DNA of 64,000 bases, taken from NCBI GenBank assembly GCA_016748015.1, contig JAAOMT010000603.1, forward strand, positions 497,068 to 561,067. Direction: 5' to 3'. This document shows positions 34,644 through 46,968 of this stretch, piece after piece. Numbering within the stretch: the stretch's first letter is position 1; every line of letters starts with the position of its first letter. This DNA comes from Geosiphon pyriformis. Its lineage: Eukaryota; Glomeromycota; Glomeromycetes; Archaeosporales; Geosiphonaceae. A program made the position numbers and the translations under genes. Below the pieces are notes generated by a model. The model saw nothing but the letters and a program-made list of their open reading frames with translations, ran no database searches and was not told the origin of the DNA.

Positions 34644-34995
34644 ATTAAACATTGAGCCTATATGAAGAAAGCCAACCTAATTCCACTAGATGGTTTGGCT
34701 TTTATGTCAGTTTCGAGTTTGGCTTTGAGATTTTTTGCTGGTGTGGTCAAATTGCTTGGCATTATTGAAGCTTTTGGTGTCTGTTTTGGTTTTTGCAAGT
34801 CTTGTTTGTTTTTTTCAGATATTGGTGACCTGGTTTCTGTCAATATAAGTGCATAGTGTTGTCCTGACTGGTTCGAGTGGCTGGTTACGTGTAGAAAATA
34901 CATGATTCATGCTTAGTATAGATTATTTTTTTTGGTGTATAGTGCTAAGTAGTGTTTGAACCTCACTTGTTAATTGTTAAAAAAAAAAAAAAAGA
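34644..34995 (+). pseudogene. LINE copy A: ORF2 C-terminus, 3' UTR and A tail
   Basis: Continues ORF2 after the Gypsy insertion: FFAGVVKLLGIIEAFGVCFG aligns with the last 70 residues of copy B (60,730-60,937). An in-frame TGA replaces TGT just after the insertion point. The stop at 34,853 is followed by about 125 nt shared with copy B (ATGATTCAT, CACTAAGTAGT-type words) and then 15 A residues. Confidence 0.85.
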
Positions 34996-36093
34996 TTTTT
35001 CTATTGTTAAAGCAATTAGATAAAATGTTTTAACAATGTTTTTCTTAAATATTAATAATAAAAAACTGTTTTTGGTGGTTTTTAAAACATTTTTTTTACT
35101 TTTAACTAGTGTTTTTTCTTTAGTCAAAGTTTTTTTTAAAAAATACATTTAAATTAATTCTAGTATTTTTTAAGAGCTCAAAAATATTCAATAACAGATT
35201 AGTTAACAAGCCAATTTTTTCTATATTACTATTAATATTACTGTTACTTTTTACAAATAGCCGAAAAAACCAAAAAATTAAAAAAACAATAATAGTTACT
35301 TATATCTATTATTGTTATACTAAATTATTTTATAGTATTATAGAAGACTTTTTTTGGTAATTGTACTATGATTAATTTTTATAATTGATAGTTTCAGTAA
35401 TAATAACATCTGAATTAACTAACTTCAGATGTGTAGATAAGTATATTAGTTTCTATGAATATTATGCTTAATTTATACTAATTTTTATTTGATAGATTAT
35501 TATTATTTTTTTATTTAAAGATCTAAAGATTAGCCTGGTAAGTTTTTATCTAATTTCTAGTCATATTGTATAATTTTTTTTGATAAGTGGTTTTCTATTG
35601 GTTTTAATGTGTTGTGTAATATTGTTATTAAAATTGTTAGTGATAGCTATTATTATGTTAGTTCTCTAAAGAAAATTTTTGTTATATCCCTATACTTCCA
35701 ATTGTGTTTTTTCTTAAAGTTTCCATGAAAATGTTTTTTATTTTATGTTAATATTAAATATTTGTATTTCTTTACTTTTACTAAAGTAATATTTTGTTCT
35801 GAATAAATTTCAAGAAAATTTTAAAGAAAAAAAGTTAAATTTCAACAAAATTAGTGTTTGCAAATAATCTTGATCAGAAATTATTCTTTAAGGACATAAA
35901 GAGCTTATTCTGGATTTTTAAGTCAATTGTTGATTTGGGTTAAGATATTTTCACATATTGTTTCTAAATAATTTTCATGTGATTAATATTTTTATTCTAT
36001 ATAGTTATTTTTATAATGTTTAGGGTTTTTTTTAGCTTTCATCAAGGTATTAGATGTCTCCACTATTATTTTATTATTATTAATAGAAAGTAA

Positions 36094-36694
36094 TAATGAT
36101 AGAAATAGTGACTTTTTTGAATTATTGAAGAAGAAAAAAAAGAAGTAAAAGAAAAAAAGGGAAGGAATGAAGACCAGTTAGAGAGAAAATCTTCAATTTT
36201 CACTAATTTTAGTATTAAAAAATAGTATAATATAAAGTTGAGAGACTGTATTTTCAGCTTTTTTAGAGAATTATAATCTAATTTTTTCATTTTTTTTTTA
36301 TTTGATTTTTGTCTAATTGACTTTTTTTATTTATTATTATTCCCTATTTGTCTGTTTTTCTAATTAAAAAGCTATTATATATATACATATTTTAAGTTAT
36401 ACATAATTGTGTCTATTTTAACTAATTAGTAAGTAATTGCTAAATTATTGGGTCTTTTATTTAATTGTAAGTATTTCTTGGCTTATTTGTTCATAATTAT
36501 ATTAAATTAAGTGTATTTGTATATGTTTTGTATGTTATTATGTACATATTACATTTTCTAATTTTATTTATTGTTCTATACTATTTATATTAATTGGTTA
36601 ATATATTATGATATTATTATTTTTGATTTTTGTTAATTTCTATTAAATAATAATAGTTTTAAATAAAATTTTGAATAAAATTTCTCTAATAACA
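36094..36694 (-). repeat. Decayed LTR-like repeat, left copy (inverted)
   Basis: On the minus strand it aligns over most of its length with 38,325-38,863, for example around AGCTATTATATATATACATA (36,371 onward) against the complement of 38,630-38,653. On the minus strand it starts TGTTATTAGAG (complement of 36,684-36,694). It carries an extra purine-rich insertion at about 36,128-36,180. Confidence 0.7.
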
Positions 36695-37076
36695 ACTAGT
36701 TTTTTTCCTAATATAGATAACAATAACAATAGTATGTCTTCTAAAATAAGCCAAAATTACTATTAACTATATTGTCAAATATGGTGTTTTCTAATAAATT
36801 ATTACTGGTTTTAAAAACAAAACAACTTATTAAGTTATTTAATCTTAAAAATTGGGCTAATTAAATAAAAACTAAATCAATTTCTTCTTTTTTATTTTTT
36901 AGTATTGTTTTTAATAATATCTGAAAAACAATTTCTAGTCATTAAAAATTTTCTAAATAAGTAGTTTTTACTTTAATGTTTAATTCTACTTTTAAGATTA
37001 AGTTGGTTTTAGTTAATTTTTTGTTTTATCTGTTGTCTGGTTTTGTTAAATTCAAGTTAGTTCTTCTGTATAAATT

Positions 37077-37480
37077 TTGTTTCTAAAACTTTTTTGGTTG
37101 TTATTATTAAAGTTTTTATTGGTAGATTTTTTTTTGACTATACTTAAGATTGCAAAATCTTTTGTGGTAGTTCCTGGCTTCTTTTTTTTCATGTTTGTTA
37201 TACTCCATAATATTTTAATTGATATATTTTTTACTGACATTAAAAATGTTTTTGGTATTTTTGGTATTATTACTTTTGTTAATTTAAAATCTATTAGTTT
37301 ATAATAATATATTATTGTTAATTTTAAGAACTTTTTTTTTGCTGCTGCTGTTTTTGATAATTAATTTATGCTAGTAAAAAAACAGTGTTTGAATTATTTT
37401 TCTTCTTAATCAAAAAAAATTATTATCTTAAAAGATTTTTTTAAGACCAAATTAATCAATTTTTTTTTGCTGTATTGTTT
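37077..37480 (+). pseudogene. Decayed retrotransposon ORF1-like reading frame
   Basis: A 75-codon open frame (37,077-37,304) and its read-through continuation keep a protein-like pattern despite saturation with A and T: LIDIFFTDIKNVFGIFGIIT, then, past stops, VNFKNFFFAAAVFDN and KLINFF. This resembles RRM-like ORF1 proteins of LINEs in the same genome style, with Gly, Glu and Ala codons turned to Asn, Lys, Ile and Phe. Recognition is by eye; the family is uncertain. Confidence 0.35.
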
Positions 37481-38324
37481 TTAAAATTAATAATATAATT
37501 TTTTAGATTAATAGCTGTATTTGTTTTATTTTTTATTTTTTGAATTTTTATCATTGTTAATACTTTGCTATTATTATAAAATACTAAAGCTTATTGTAGT
37601 AAAAATTGGTATTTTATATAAGTATTATATTTAATAAGAAACTTTTAAATGCTGTTATTATTACAAATATCAAATTTTGAACTATTTGTTTGCTAATTGT
37701 AAAATAGTATCATCTCTTTCTTCTAAGTTGTTTTTTAAATCTGTTGTTGATTCTTGGTTTTTGTATTATTTGTTATTAATAACAAATTTTATGCTATAGT
37801 TTTTGCCAATTTAATTTTATTTTTGCTGTTTTTGTTATTAATCCTGTTATTAAGTTTAGATTAGACTTATTGAAATTTTAAATCTTGAACTTAACTGTTC
37901 TAATAAAGTTTATTGTTAAACTTATTAGTTCTTTAGTCGTTTTAGTAATTTTTTTGTATCTGAAAATATGTACAAAAATTACAAAGTTTAAAAAAATTTA
38001 TTTACTATGCTTAATATTTTTTAGAATTTTGTTTTTCTTTTAGCTAGTGTATTTAAAAACTTTACTAGTCTTAAAATTAAAATTAAATTTAATAATATAA
38101 ATAATAATAATTTAAGTATTACTAAACTATGTTTTTTGAATAAAAAAACATGTAGTAAATATGTAGTTTTAAAGTTAAAAATAGTATTAAAAAAACTAGA
38201 CTGTTTTTAAGTAAGTTTATTTTTAATTCTAAAAATTTAAATAGTATTATTAAAAAATTTAGTAAACAGAATTTATTCTTGGCTTTTTTTAGTTTAATTT
38301 AGTTAGTGCTTTAATTAACTTAGG

Positions 38325-38863
38325 TGGTTAATTACATATAAAAAATGCATAATTAATATTATTACTCAATAAAAATTAATAAAAATCAAAAATATTAATA
38401 TTATAAAATATTAATCAATTATTAAATAATAATATAAATAGCACAAAACAACAAATAAAATTAAAAAATGTAATGTGTACACAATAATATATAAAATGTG
38501 CACAAATACACTCTATTTAATATGATTATAAACAAGTAAGTTAAGAAGTATTATAATTAAACAAAAAACTTAATAATTTAATAATTACTTACTAATTAAT
38601 TAAAATAAGCACAATTATATATAACTTGAAATATGTATATATATAATAGCTTTTTAACTTAAAAAAAGACAAATTAATAAGAAGTTAACTAGATAAAATA
38701 AAAAATAAAAAAAAGAGAATTAAATTATAATTCCAAGAAAAACTAGAAAGTATATCTTTTTAGTTTTATATTATAAAACTTATTAATAACAAAATTAATA
38801 AATTGAAGATCTTTTTTCAGGTTTTAATAAAAATTTAAAAAAGATTACCACTTTTTTGTAACA
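38325..38863 (+). repeat. Decayed LTR-like repeat, right copy, followed by PBS-like motif
   Basis: Begins TGGTTAATTAC and ends TTTTGTAACA; the next bases TTTGGTGCT (38,864-38,872) equal the first bases after the 5' LTRs of elements 1 and 2. So this is probably a 5' LTR of an old Gypsy element facing right. Length about 539 bp, so a different family from the 989-bp LTRs. Confidence 0.65.
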
Positions 38864-41129
38864 TTTGGTGCTTACTTTGAAATCCAATTTTAATTTATTT
38901 AAATTATCTAAATTCTAATAATAATTAATTGTGTAAATTAGTAGATTAAAGTGACAAACAAGTAATACTTACTGATTTTTTTAGCTAAAACCTATATTAT
39001 TAATTTCAAAAAAGATTGAAATTATCTGATAATTGTCTTTTAGCTAAATTAATTTTCAATTACTATGTATATTATTAAATTTAATACTTACTAAAACAAA
39101 ACTCAAAGTGCTTTAAAAAAAACAAACCTTATATTAAAAATTAACTCTATATATTATACTATCTAATACACAATTATTTTTAATAACTTTGGTACAAATA
39201 CACCAAGAAATTAAGAAATATACACAGCAAATTTTTCTATTTACTTTTAATAAAAACAAAAAAAAAACAATAAATAAGATAATTAATAAAAACCAAACAT
39301 TTTAGTATAAACACTTTATTAAAAAAACATGAATTAATAGCAAATACTAATTTTATTATATAAAAAACTCCAAATTATATTACCAAAAACCTTATTTATT
39401 ATTTATTATCAAATAACCAAATTAATATATTATTAAAAGCTGTGTTTTTATCTATTACAAAAACAACTTCTTAAACTTTTAACTATATTTATATTTTATT
39501 TGGAGAAAAACTTATTAAAAATTTATTTTAAAGAAATATTTTTTGCAATTTTTAAATCCATTATTTCTATAATCAAACTTTTAGACTATTTAAAAACTTA
39601 AACCTAAATCTAAACTTAAATTTAAGAACAATATACCAGAAAAAAAATTTTTAAGTAAATTGGAACCAAAATTTATAGTTTTTTCTATTAAAATATCTGT
39701 GAATTTTTAAAAAATAGCTGCTTTTTATATTGTAAATTAATTAACTTTACTAAAAAAAAAAAATGCTTATAATTAGATTAAAAAAAACACAAAAAGCAAT
39801 TTTAATGAATAATTAAAATAAAATCTATAGTCTTTAGACTTTATTATTTTTTTTAAAAAACACAGCTAATTTATAGTATCAAAATCTGGATTTCAAATTC
39901 AGTACTTTTGCATAATTCTAAAATATATTTCTAAAATACTTTTGTAATTTTAACACTATTATCAAATTTTAAAACAAATTTAGTACTATTAAATAACAGT
40001 TTAATAAAACAGTAATTAAATATTTTAGTAGATTTAATTATATCTTATAACAAATTAGAGTTATAGAAAATAACTATTATACAGTCTCTTAGATTTTCAA
40101 TTAATTTGTAAAAAATTTAAGAAGTAGTATTTTAAAATAAGTATAATTATAATACTTAAAAGATTTATTTTAAACTGTTATATTAGCCTGAAATATTAAG
40201 TTAGCCAAAAAAAAAGCTAACTATAATAAAATAATTAATTTGGTAATAAATAATAATAACACCAAATAACTCAAAGACAAGATTATTTAACTTGAAAAAA
40301 ATTATCTTAAAAGAAAAAAAGTTATTTTGTTAATACTAAATTTTAAGCATTGAATTATTATCAACTGTTATAACAGCAAAATCAAACACTTTTTTAAAAT
40401 TGTAACTATTAAAACCAAAGTAAAAACCAACAAAATATATTTATATATTATTATTGTTAAAAACACAGATATATTAAAGCTAAATATTGATTATTACAAT
40501 CTTATCAAAACTTATAAAAAACAATTTATAAAACTTATTTTTTAGTAATCAATACATAATATCTTAAAATTAATACTTAATATCAATTTAATAATATTCT
40601 TAATAATAACTATTATAATAATAAAATCTAATTCAGCCATAATACTTAATTTTATTACAATAATTATAGCAATTACCAATTTTTAAATTCTTAAATAAGA
40701 AAAATAATAATAATCTATTAAATAGAAATCTAGTATAAATTAAGAATAGCATATATTAAGATTGATATATTTATTTACACATTATAATTAGATAATTTCA
40801 GTATTATTTTTTAATCATAGTATAATCTCTAAAAAAAACTGCTTTATAATAATATCTAATTTAAATTACTTAGTTTGATATATTGTATTAAATAGTTTTT
40901 GAACATATTTTGTTAAAACATTAATAATAATAAAATTTTGTTATAAAAATATCAAAAAATTTATAATATAAAAAACAAAAATAAAATATTATAAAAACTT
41001 TTTTCTCTCTTATATTCAAAAATTCCTAAAAAGTTTTTTGTCTTTGTTTTTCTTGTAATATTATTTTTAATGTTTTTTTAAGCAATTAATTTTTTTATAA
41101 TAAATCTAAAAACTGTTTTAAATAGCAGT

Positions 41130-41405
41130 ATGTTTAAAAAAAAAACACTTAAGAAAACTTTTTATAATCTAATTGAAAGTTTTTTTTCTCAAAAGAAAAA
41201 AGTTTTTGTAAATAATATTAAGTATTCTAATAATAATAAAAATATTTCTTTGGTCAAACCTAATTCTAAAAGTAGTATATATTTAGATATAAATAATGAT
41301 TTCAGTAATTATAAAATTATTAATGTCTTAATAAGTACTGGTAATAGTTTTTTTCTTAATTTAACAATAATAATTTCTAAAGCAAAAAAGTTATTACTAA
41401 TTTAG
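41130..41405 (+). pseudogene. LINE copy D ORF1 N-terminal part
   Basis: 91 open codons aligned with the N-terminus of copy B ORF1 (44,619-44,890). Lys/Asn/Ile-rich through base decay. Downstream homology continues past stops to 41,900. Confidence 0.6.
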
Positions 41406-41940
41406 AATATAATTTTTCTATTTGTACAATTCATTATAATATGAATAAAGATAAAAGACTTCTTTTTCTTTTTTTTAATATCTTTTTAAACAAAAAATAA
41501 ATTAACTTCAATATAATAAAAACTTAAATTAAGCTAGTTATTAAAAAATTTTTTGCTTTAAATATTAACTTATTAACAATTAAAAATAAACTAGCAACAG
41601 CAAAAGTACAGATTATTAGAAAGATTTTTTTAAAAGTAAATAGTTTTGAAAAAACTACTATTTTTTCAAATTTGAAAAAATAATCAGACTTATATTTATA
41701 TTAGAAGAGAACATAAAAAACAGCTTTATTAATTAAAAAAAAAACATTAAAGTAAACAACAATCTTAAAAGACAAAAATTTTGTTTAGATCAAACTGTGA
41801 TGATAAAAAAAATTCCTATAAATATACCAAAAAATAATAATTATAGCTTTTTTTGAATTTAGTTAAGTAGTATTAATTTAATTGCAACTTATTAAACTAT
41901 GGCAAAAGACTGTGTTATGGGTAAACTTGGTATGATATAG

Positions 41941-42319
41941 TGATAACATTTGGTGCTTAAAATTTGGGTTTTTAAGAAGCTTTTAAAGATTTTTTTTTGA
42001 TAGGCTTGTTTGTTGTATCAGTGTTATTAGTTTCTGAAAATCTGTTTGATTGTTATAAATTTACTTATAGAGTTCTTTGGTTATAAGACACAGAGAGATG
42101 TTTTGCAGTATTGCAATGTTTTGTATATAAATATGAGCTATCTTTTCCAAGCTAATAAGTACAATTATTAGAGTCTGGTGGTGTCTTTTTACTTTTCTGG
42201 TAAGTTATCAAGATAATATTAATATCTAAACTTAAGAAGAGCTTTCTTCTTTTACCAGATTATCACAAAGTCTATTTCTAAACAGTCAATTTTTCTATAT
42301 TACCATTTCACAAAAGAGA

Positions 42320-42351
<32 letters not shown>

Positions 42352-42900
42352 AAAAAGTAAAAAAAAAATAAAAGAAAATAAATTAGTATCATTAATTGCT
42401 ATGATCAAAAGTGATTGGTCCAGACTGTTAAGAGTTTAAGATGTTTATGCTAAGAATATCTGTTCTGGAACAAAAGTATGAAACAAAAATTAGTTCAATT
42501 CAAACATGAATGATTTTGTGTTTTTTAAATAAGCTCTTTATTTTTGTAAAATGTAATAATTATAAGAAAGAGAAAAATTGATTTTTGTCTAAATGTCTTT
42601 CTAACTTTTCTAACTACTCATTTTTATACATTTTTTTTGGTTCTACAAGATTGCTTTTTAATTGTTTTGTTCTTGCTAGTTATTACTTTACTATTTCTAT
42701 TATCACTTTATTCTTCTATGTTATTACTAGTTATTTTATGTTTTAACTAGTTATTTTATACTATTATAAGTTATCAAGTTTTGTATTATGTTATTCTAAG
42801 TTATTATGTATTATTCTGTATTTTTTTGCATTATCTTGTGCTATTTTATGTTATCATATTTTTGGTCATATTTTTTCTATAACTTTGGATTGGTTTTTTT
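41941..42900. repeat. Diverged LTR-like insertion in LINE copy D
   Basis: Interrupts the LINE D/B alignment. Starts TGATAACATTTGGTGCTT. An A-rich run (42,309-42,357) followed by TTAGTATCATTAATTGCTATG matches the A-rich run and following bases in the LTR of element 4 (61,835-61,925, TTAGTATTCCATCAATAGCC), so it is probably a related solo LTR in the same plus-strand sense. End point is approximate. Confidence 0.5.
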
Positions 42901-44618
42901 ACTTGGGTAACAACTATAATAAAATTTGCCAAATCAAATTAAGCTAATTTGCTGGTGTTAAGATAATTATTTTTAATTAGAAAAAATTTAATACATATAG
43001 CCAAAGCTGTAAAAAATTGTAATGTTTAAATATTAAAAGATTATTTTAAAGTGCTTTTGTTTATTTTGTTTGTAAAAATAGCTGCTCATAATTTAAATGC
43101 TTTGTTAAAAAAGACTAATAAGAAAACATATATAATTAATCAATTATTTAAAACTAGCAATTAAATTTACTATGTTGTAATTATTTTTGAATTAGAAGAG
43201 AATCTAAAATTACTTTTTTATACAAAGTTGATTTTTGATAGCATAAAACTAGACTGAATTTGGTTTATTATAATAAATATAAGCATTTTAAACATTTTGT
43301 TTTAGAGTGTAATATACTAAGTGTATCTGCTTTTTTGTCTTTAAAGATATATAAAAACTTTGTATTAGATGTAAATTGTCTTTAATTAGCCAAGTTGTAT
43401 GTTAAAAAGAGTGTTCTCATCTTGTGTTTTGCTGAATTTAGTGGCAAATTATGGGTTTAGATAATTTTACTGGTTTTTGCTCTTAATATATGCTTTGGTT
43501 CTGGGTTTTTTTATTTAGAACTTTATATTTTAATAAAATTTTTTTTGTTCTATAAGATAATTTGTTTTTTAATACTTAAATGATTTTTTTAGAGTGTTTT
43601 TTGAAACTTTTGGCTAATCAAGTTTTTGGTATTATGTAAAAGCTGAGCAATATAAATTTGGTATTTTTGGTTTCTGTTTTTCATTTTTTTTTCAACTGTT
43701 TTTATGTCTTTAAATTCAAGTTTAAATTCAAATATAATTTTAAATAATTTGTAAATGTTATTTTTTTTTTCAGTAGTAACAACTAAAATTTTTACTAACA
43801 AAATAAATGGCTTAAAATCAAAAATAATTGTTTTTAAGATTTTTGTTAATTTAATTTTAGCAAATTTAGATTATTTGTGCTCTGGTTTAGATTTATTAGT
43901 ATATTTTTTATCTTAATAACTGATTACATATAAAAATTTACTATATATAATATTAGAAAAATAAATAATTTGGTTAAACAAAAAAATATTATTAAGTAAC
44001 ATAAAAATTTTGATAATTTGGTTTCTATATTTATTAAAACAAGATTTTTATATTTGGTTTAAATTTAAATAATTTGGGTTTTAATATTACAATTATTTTA
44101 AACAAAAATTTAATTAAAATTTTTAAAATATTAAATTAGTTTTTGTTAAATTATTGTTTAAAAATAAGTTTTTGATTATAATTTTAGATTTTTACATAAA
44201 AATTTTTTTAAATATAAAATTAAAACAGACTGTTAATATTGTTAGCAAAAGTTTTAATTGTTTTTTTTTGCTGTTATTAATATTAAATTTATAATTAAAT
44301 TTTCAATAAATAATTTATTTTTAAAGTATTTTTCTATATTTTAAATTATATATGCTATTAAAATTATAATAAAATAATCAATTTTATACTAATTATTTTG
44401 TGTAATTGTTTTGTAATAAAAATTAATTTTTTTATATAAATTCTTAATTATAGATTTTTTAAAAATATGGATATAAAAAAAAAACTTCTTTCTCTCTTAT
44501 ATCCACAAATTCTCAAAAAATGCTTTTCTAAAAAAAAAGTTTTTTATTTTTTCTTGTTAGTATTTTACAATTTTTCTTTCTAATAACCACTTTTTCATGG
44601 ACTTGGAGACTGCTTCTA

Positions 44619-45943
44619 ATGGCAACATCTAAAAAGAAGGCACCAAAGAGTGCTTTTTATGGTCCTGCAGGTGGCTTCTTCTCACAGAAAAAGAAAGTTG
44701 TGCTTGGAAATATCAAACACTCAGGTAATGAAAAAAATATCTTTCTGAACAAATCTGAGCTTGGTAACAATGTGTTTTCTAATGTAGATAGTCTGTCTGA
44801 TAATAAAAAAGGTGTTAATATGACTGGTATTAATGTTGGGTCTCTTCTAGATTTGGCTGTTAACACTCTCAAAGCAAAACATGTCAATATTGGTGCTGTT
44901 TTTGGTTTTCCACTTCGATCTCCTAATTTTGTTATAGATGATAATGAAAAAATCTCTCTTTCTCTTTGCCTCCCAATTTTTCTAAATAAAAAGTAAATTG
45001 ACCCAAAAATTATTAAGACTCAAAAAGAGTTTGCTGTTAAAAAATTATTTGTTTTGAACATTAATTTTTTAGCAGTGGAAGACAATTTAGCAATAGTAAA
45101 AACTTAAATCATCAGGAAATTATTTTCATTAGTCAATGGTTTTGGGGGGGCTACTACTCTTTCAAAATTTGAAAGGATCATCTATTCTACTTTTACTTCT
45201 GAAAAAAGCATGGAAATGACTGCATCATTGGCCAGAGAAAAAGAAATTACTGTAAATACCAATCTCAAAAAACAAGAAATCTGTTCAGATCGAACTGTGG
45301 TAATTAAAAAAATTCTCATGAACACACCAAAAGAAATGATTGTTACCACAGTATCTATATTTAGAGAAATCAAGTTGATCAAGATTCAGCTGATTAAAAT
45401 ATGGCTGAATTGGAACAGACAGAGCAACTGGCATCAAGATGATCATTCTTAATTGGGAAGGACTTAGTGTGTATGGCTATGGCTGTGGAAGATCAGGATA
45501 CTTAGATGTCTAGGGATTGCTTTAGAGCACTTTTGTTTACTTTGCTGATGGGAACAACTGTGCACAATCTTGGTACTCTTTTAGAAGGGGCTGGTGAGAA
45601 AACTTGTGTAATTAATTGCTCACTGGAGACTGGCAATCAAATTTGCTGTGCTGTTATTGGTTTTAAATCTGAAAATAAGCTTGAATCTGCATTTTGCACT
45701 GAGCCGATTTTTGGTGGTGTGAGACTTTCTTGGGCCAGATTGGACTTGGTTTGGTGTGAAAAATGTGAAAAGTTTGGACACTCAGTCTTAGAATGTGATG
45801 CTTTTGATGCTCTGGTATCTGCTTCTTCTAAAAAAAGCTTTAAAAAGAATGCTTCTGATGTGAGTTGTCTTCAGTTAGCCAAATTATATGCCAAGAAAAA
45901 TGTTCCTATCTCTCATTCTGCTGCTTTTGGTGGCAAGTCATGA
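44619..45943 (+). pseudogene. LINE copy B ORF1, 5' part
   Basis: ATG at 44,619 (MATSKKKAPKSAF) opens 125 codons; stops at 44,994 and 45,104, then open pieces at 45,210-45,452 and 45,506-45,943 with a frame change near 45,450. The CCHC knuckle is intact at about 45,759-45,801 (C-x2-C-x4-H-x4-C: CEKCEKFGHSVLEC). The RRM-like centre is at 45,200-45,400. It stops at GGKS plus a TGA that replaces a Trp codon at the Gypsy insertion; the C-terminal part continues at 55,746-56,252. Confidence 0.8.
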
Positions 45944-46923
45944 TATTACCAGTAGAATTTTAACTATTAATTAGCATAAAATTACTCTTATAATTCCTAT
46001 TATTAATTAACATATATTATTATTATTTCAATTATCACTTATTATTTAATCAAATTATCAAATATTATTACTCAATTAATAATCTGATTTGTACTCTAGA
46101 AATTAAGATAATCAAATTACACAATACTCTGAACCATTTAAGATAGTCAAAATTCGCCGAAATTAATAGAAATTGGCCGAAATAATCAATAGTTTAGTGA
46201 AATAACTTGTAGTTTGCCAAAATGTATCTTTAGTTTACCCAAATTGTAGCAAAGAGAAAAGTGCAAGTTTAAAGACTAGTACTACTACAAGTTGTATAAA
46301 AGAAGAGCTTTTTTCTTTAAGAAAATATATCTTCTCATAGTATCTTACCATAACATCCTACTTTAGATATTTTAATTGAAACAAATCACTTTTTACACAT
46401 TCAAATAAAAATTAAATATTCGAAAACCAAATCCTTAAATTATTACACTTGAAATTTTCTTAACACAACTAACGTTTTGAAATTGATTAACTACCAATTT
46501 CAATAATCTGTTAGTAATTCCAGACCTGAATAGAAAATGTTTTTCTTGACACAATTTTATTTCTTTTATATTTTCTTTACATTTTCTTTATTTTCTTTTA
46601 TTTTCTTATTATAATTATTAGGGTAGCCTATAGACAAGATTCTTGTAAAAGAGTTAACTTTTGCAGCAAAGTAATTACACATTTTAGTAAGCTTCCAGAT
46701 GAGCAATTTTTGGAAAAAAGTTGATGTTTACTACAATGTAACTACATAAAATAACTGGCAAGGAATTGGCCATTCTACTTATAAGCCCAGCAGTTCAAAT
46801 TATAGGAGATAATTTGAAGATAAATTCAGTTACTGAAGGTCCAATTACTTCCTGGAAATGTAAATTTACAGAAAATCAACATTTACAACATTCAAGAAAA
46901 GATACCAAAAACCTCTGGTAACA
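45944..46923 (+). repeat. 5' LTR of Gypsy element 2
   Basis: Starts TATTACCAGTAG, ends CTCTGGTAACA, followed by the PBS-like TTTGGTGCTC. TATAAAAG at 46,295-46,302. Clearly related to the element 1 LTR along most of its length but diverged (a subfamily). Confidence 0.93.
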
Positions 46924-46968
46924 TTTGGTGCTCTTCTACAGAAATAACACAGCAACAACAAATTCAAA

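Larger units (their letters stand above)
18971..34995 (+). mobile_element. LINE copy A, split by two Gypsy insertions
   Basis: LINE sequence occupies 18,971-20,462, about 22,875-27,457 and 34,644-34,995. The 5' end (CTTTTTTCTCTCTTTCAT) recurs at copies B, C and D. ORF1 carries a CCHC knuckle. ORF2 carries APE-type endonuclease, RT, RNase H and a C-terminal zinc motif, as in the I/Tad-type LINEs with RNase H. The 3' end matches copy B up to AGTATTTGAA-type sequence and then ends in a pure A tail (34,979-34,993). The gap at 20,463 is a reverse-oriented Gypsy fragment plus loss of part of ORF1; the gap at 27,458 is a Gypsy element whose removal restores the alignment with copy B exactly. Multiple in-frame stops make the copy inactive. 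Confidence 0.9.
34996..40997. other. Extremely AT-rich transposon graveyard
   Basis: About 6 kb with very little G or C and stops everywhere. Contents I can trace: two inverted copies of an LTR-like repeat (36,094-36,694 and 38,325-38,863), a decayed coding-like stretch (37,077-37,480), and after 38,864 an A-rich internal region with no recognisable protein. 34,996-36,093 is T-rich and unassigned. Long T-rich (left) and A-rich (right) halves suggest opposite-strand element remains. No host gene can be supported. Confidence 0.7.
40998..44471 (+). mobile_element. LINE copy D, heavily AT-decayed and 3'-truncated
   Basis: Starts CTTTTTTCTCTCTTATATTC like the other copies. ORF1 follows: 41,130-41,405 still open for 91 codons and collinear with copy B ORF1 (FFSQKKKVFVNNIKYSNNNKNI against FFSQKKKVVLGNIKHSGNEKNI). 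Homology runs to about 41,940, is cut by an LTR-like insert to about 42,900, resumes at about 42,960 (CTTTTGTTTATTTTGTTTG against copy B 45,530-45,545), and continues through the ORF1 end (43,440-43,900) into the ORF2 start (43,930-44,460). It ends where copy B begins. Replacements are Gly to Asn/Ser, His to Tyr and similar, i.e. G:C to A:T. Confidence 0.75.

Noticed and set aside
42309-42357. Long A-rich run as a LINE poly(A) tail
   Set aside because: Sequence after it aligns with the LTR of element 4, where a similar A-rich tract is internal, so it is not a retroposon 3' end.
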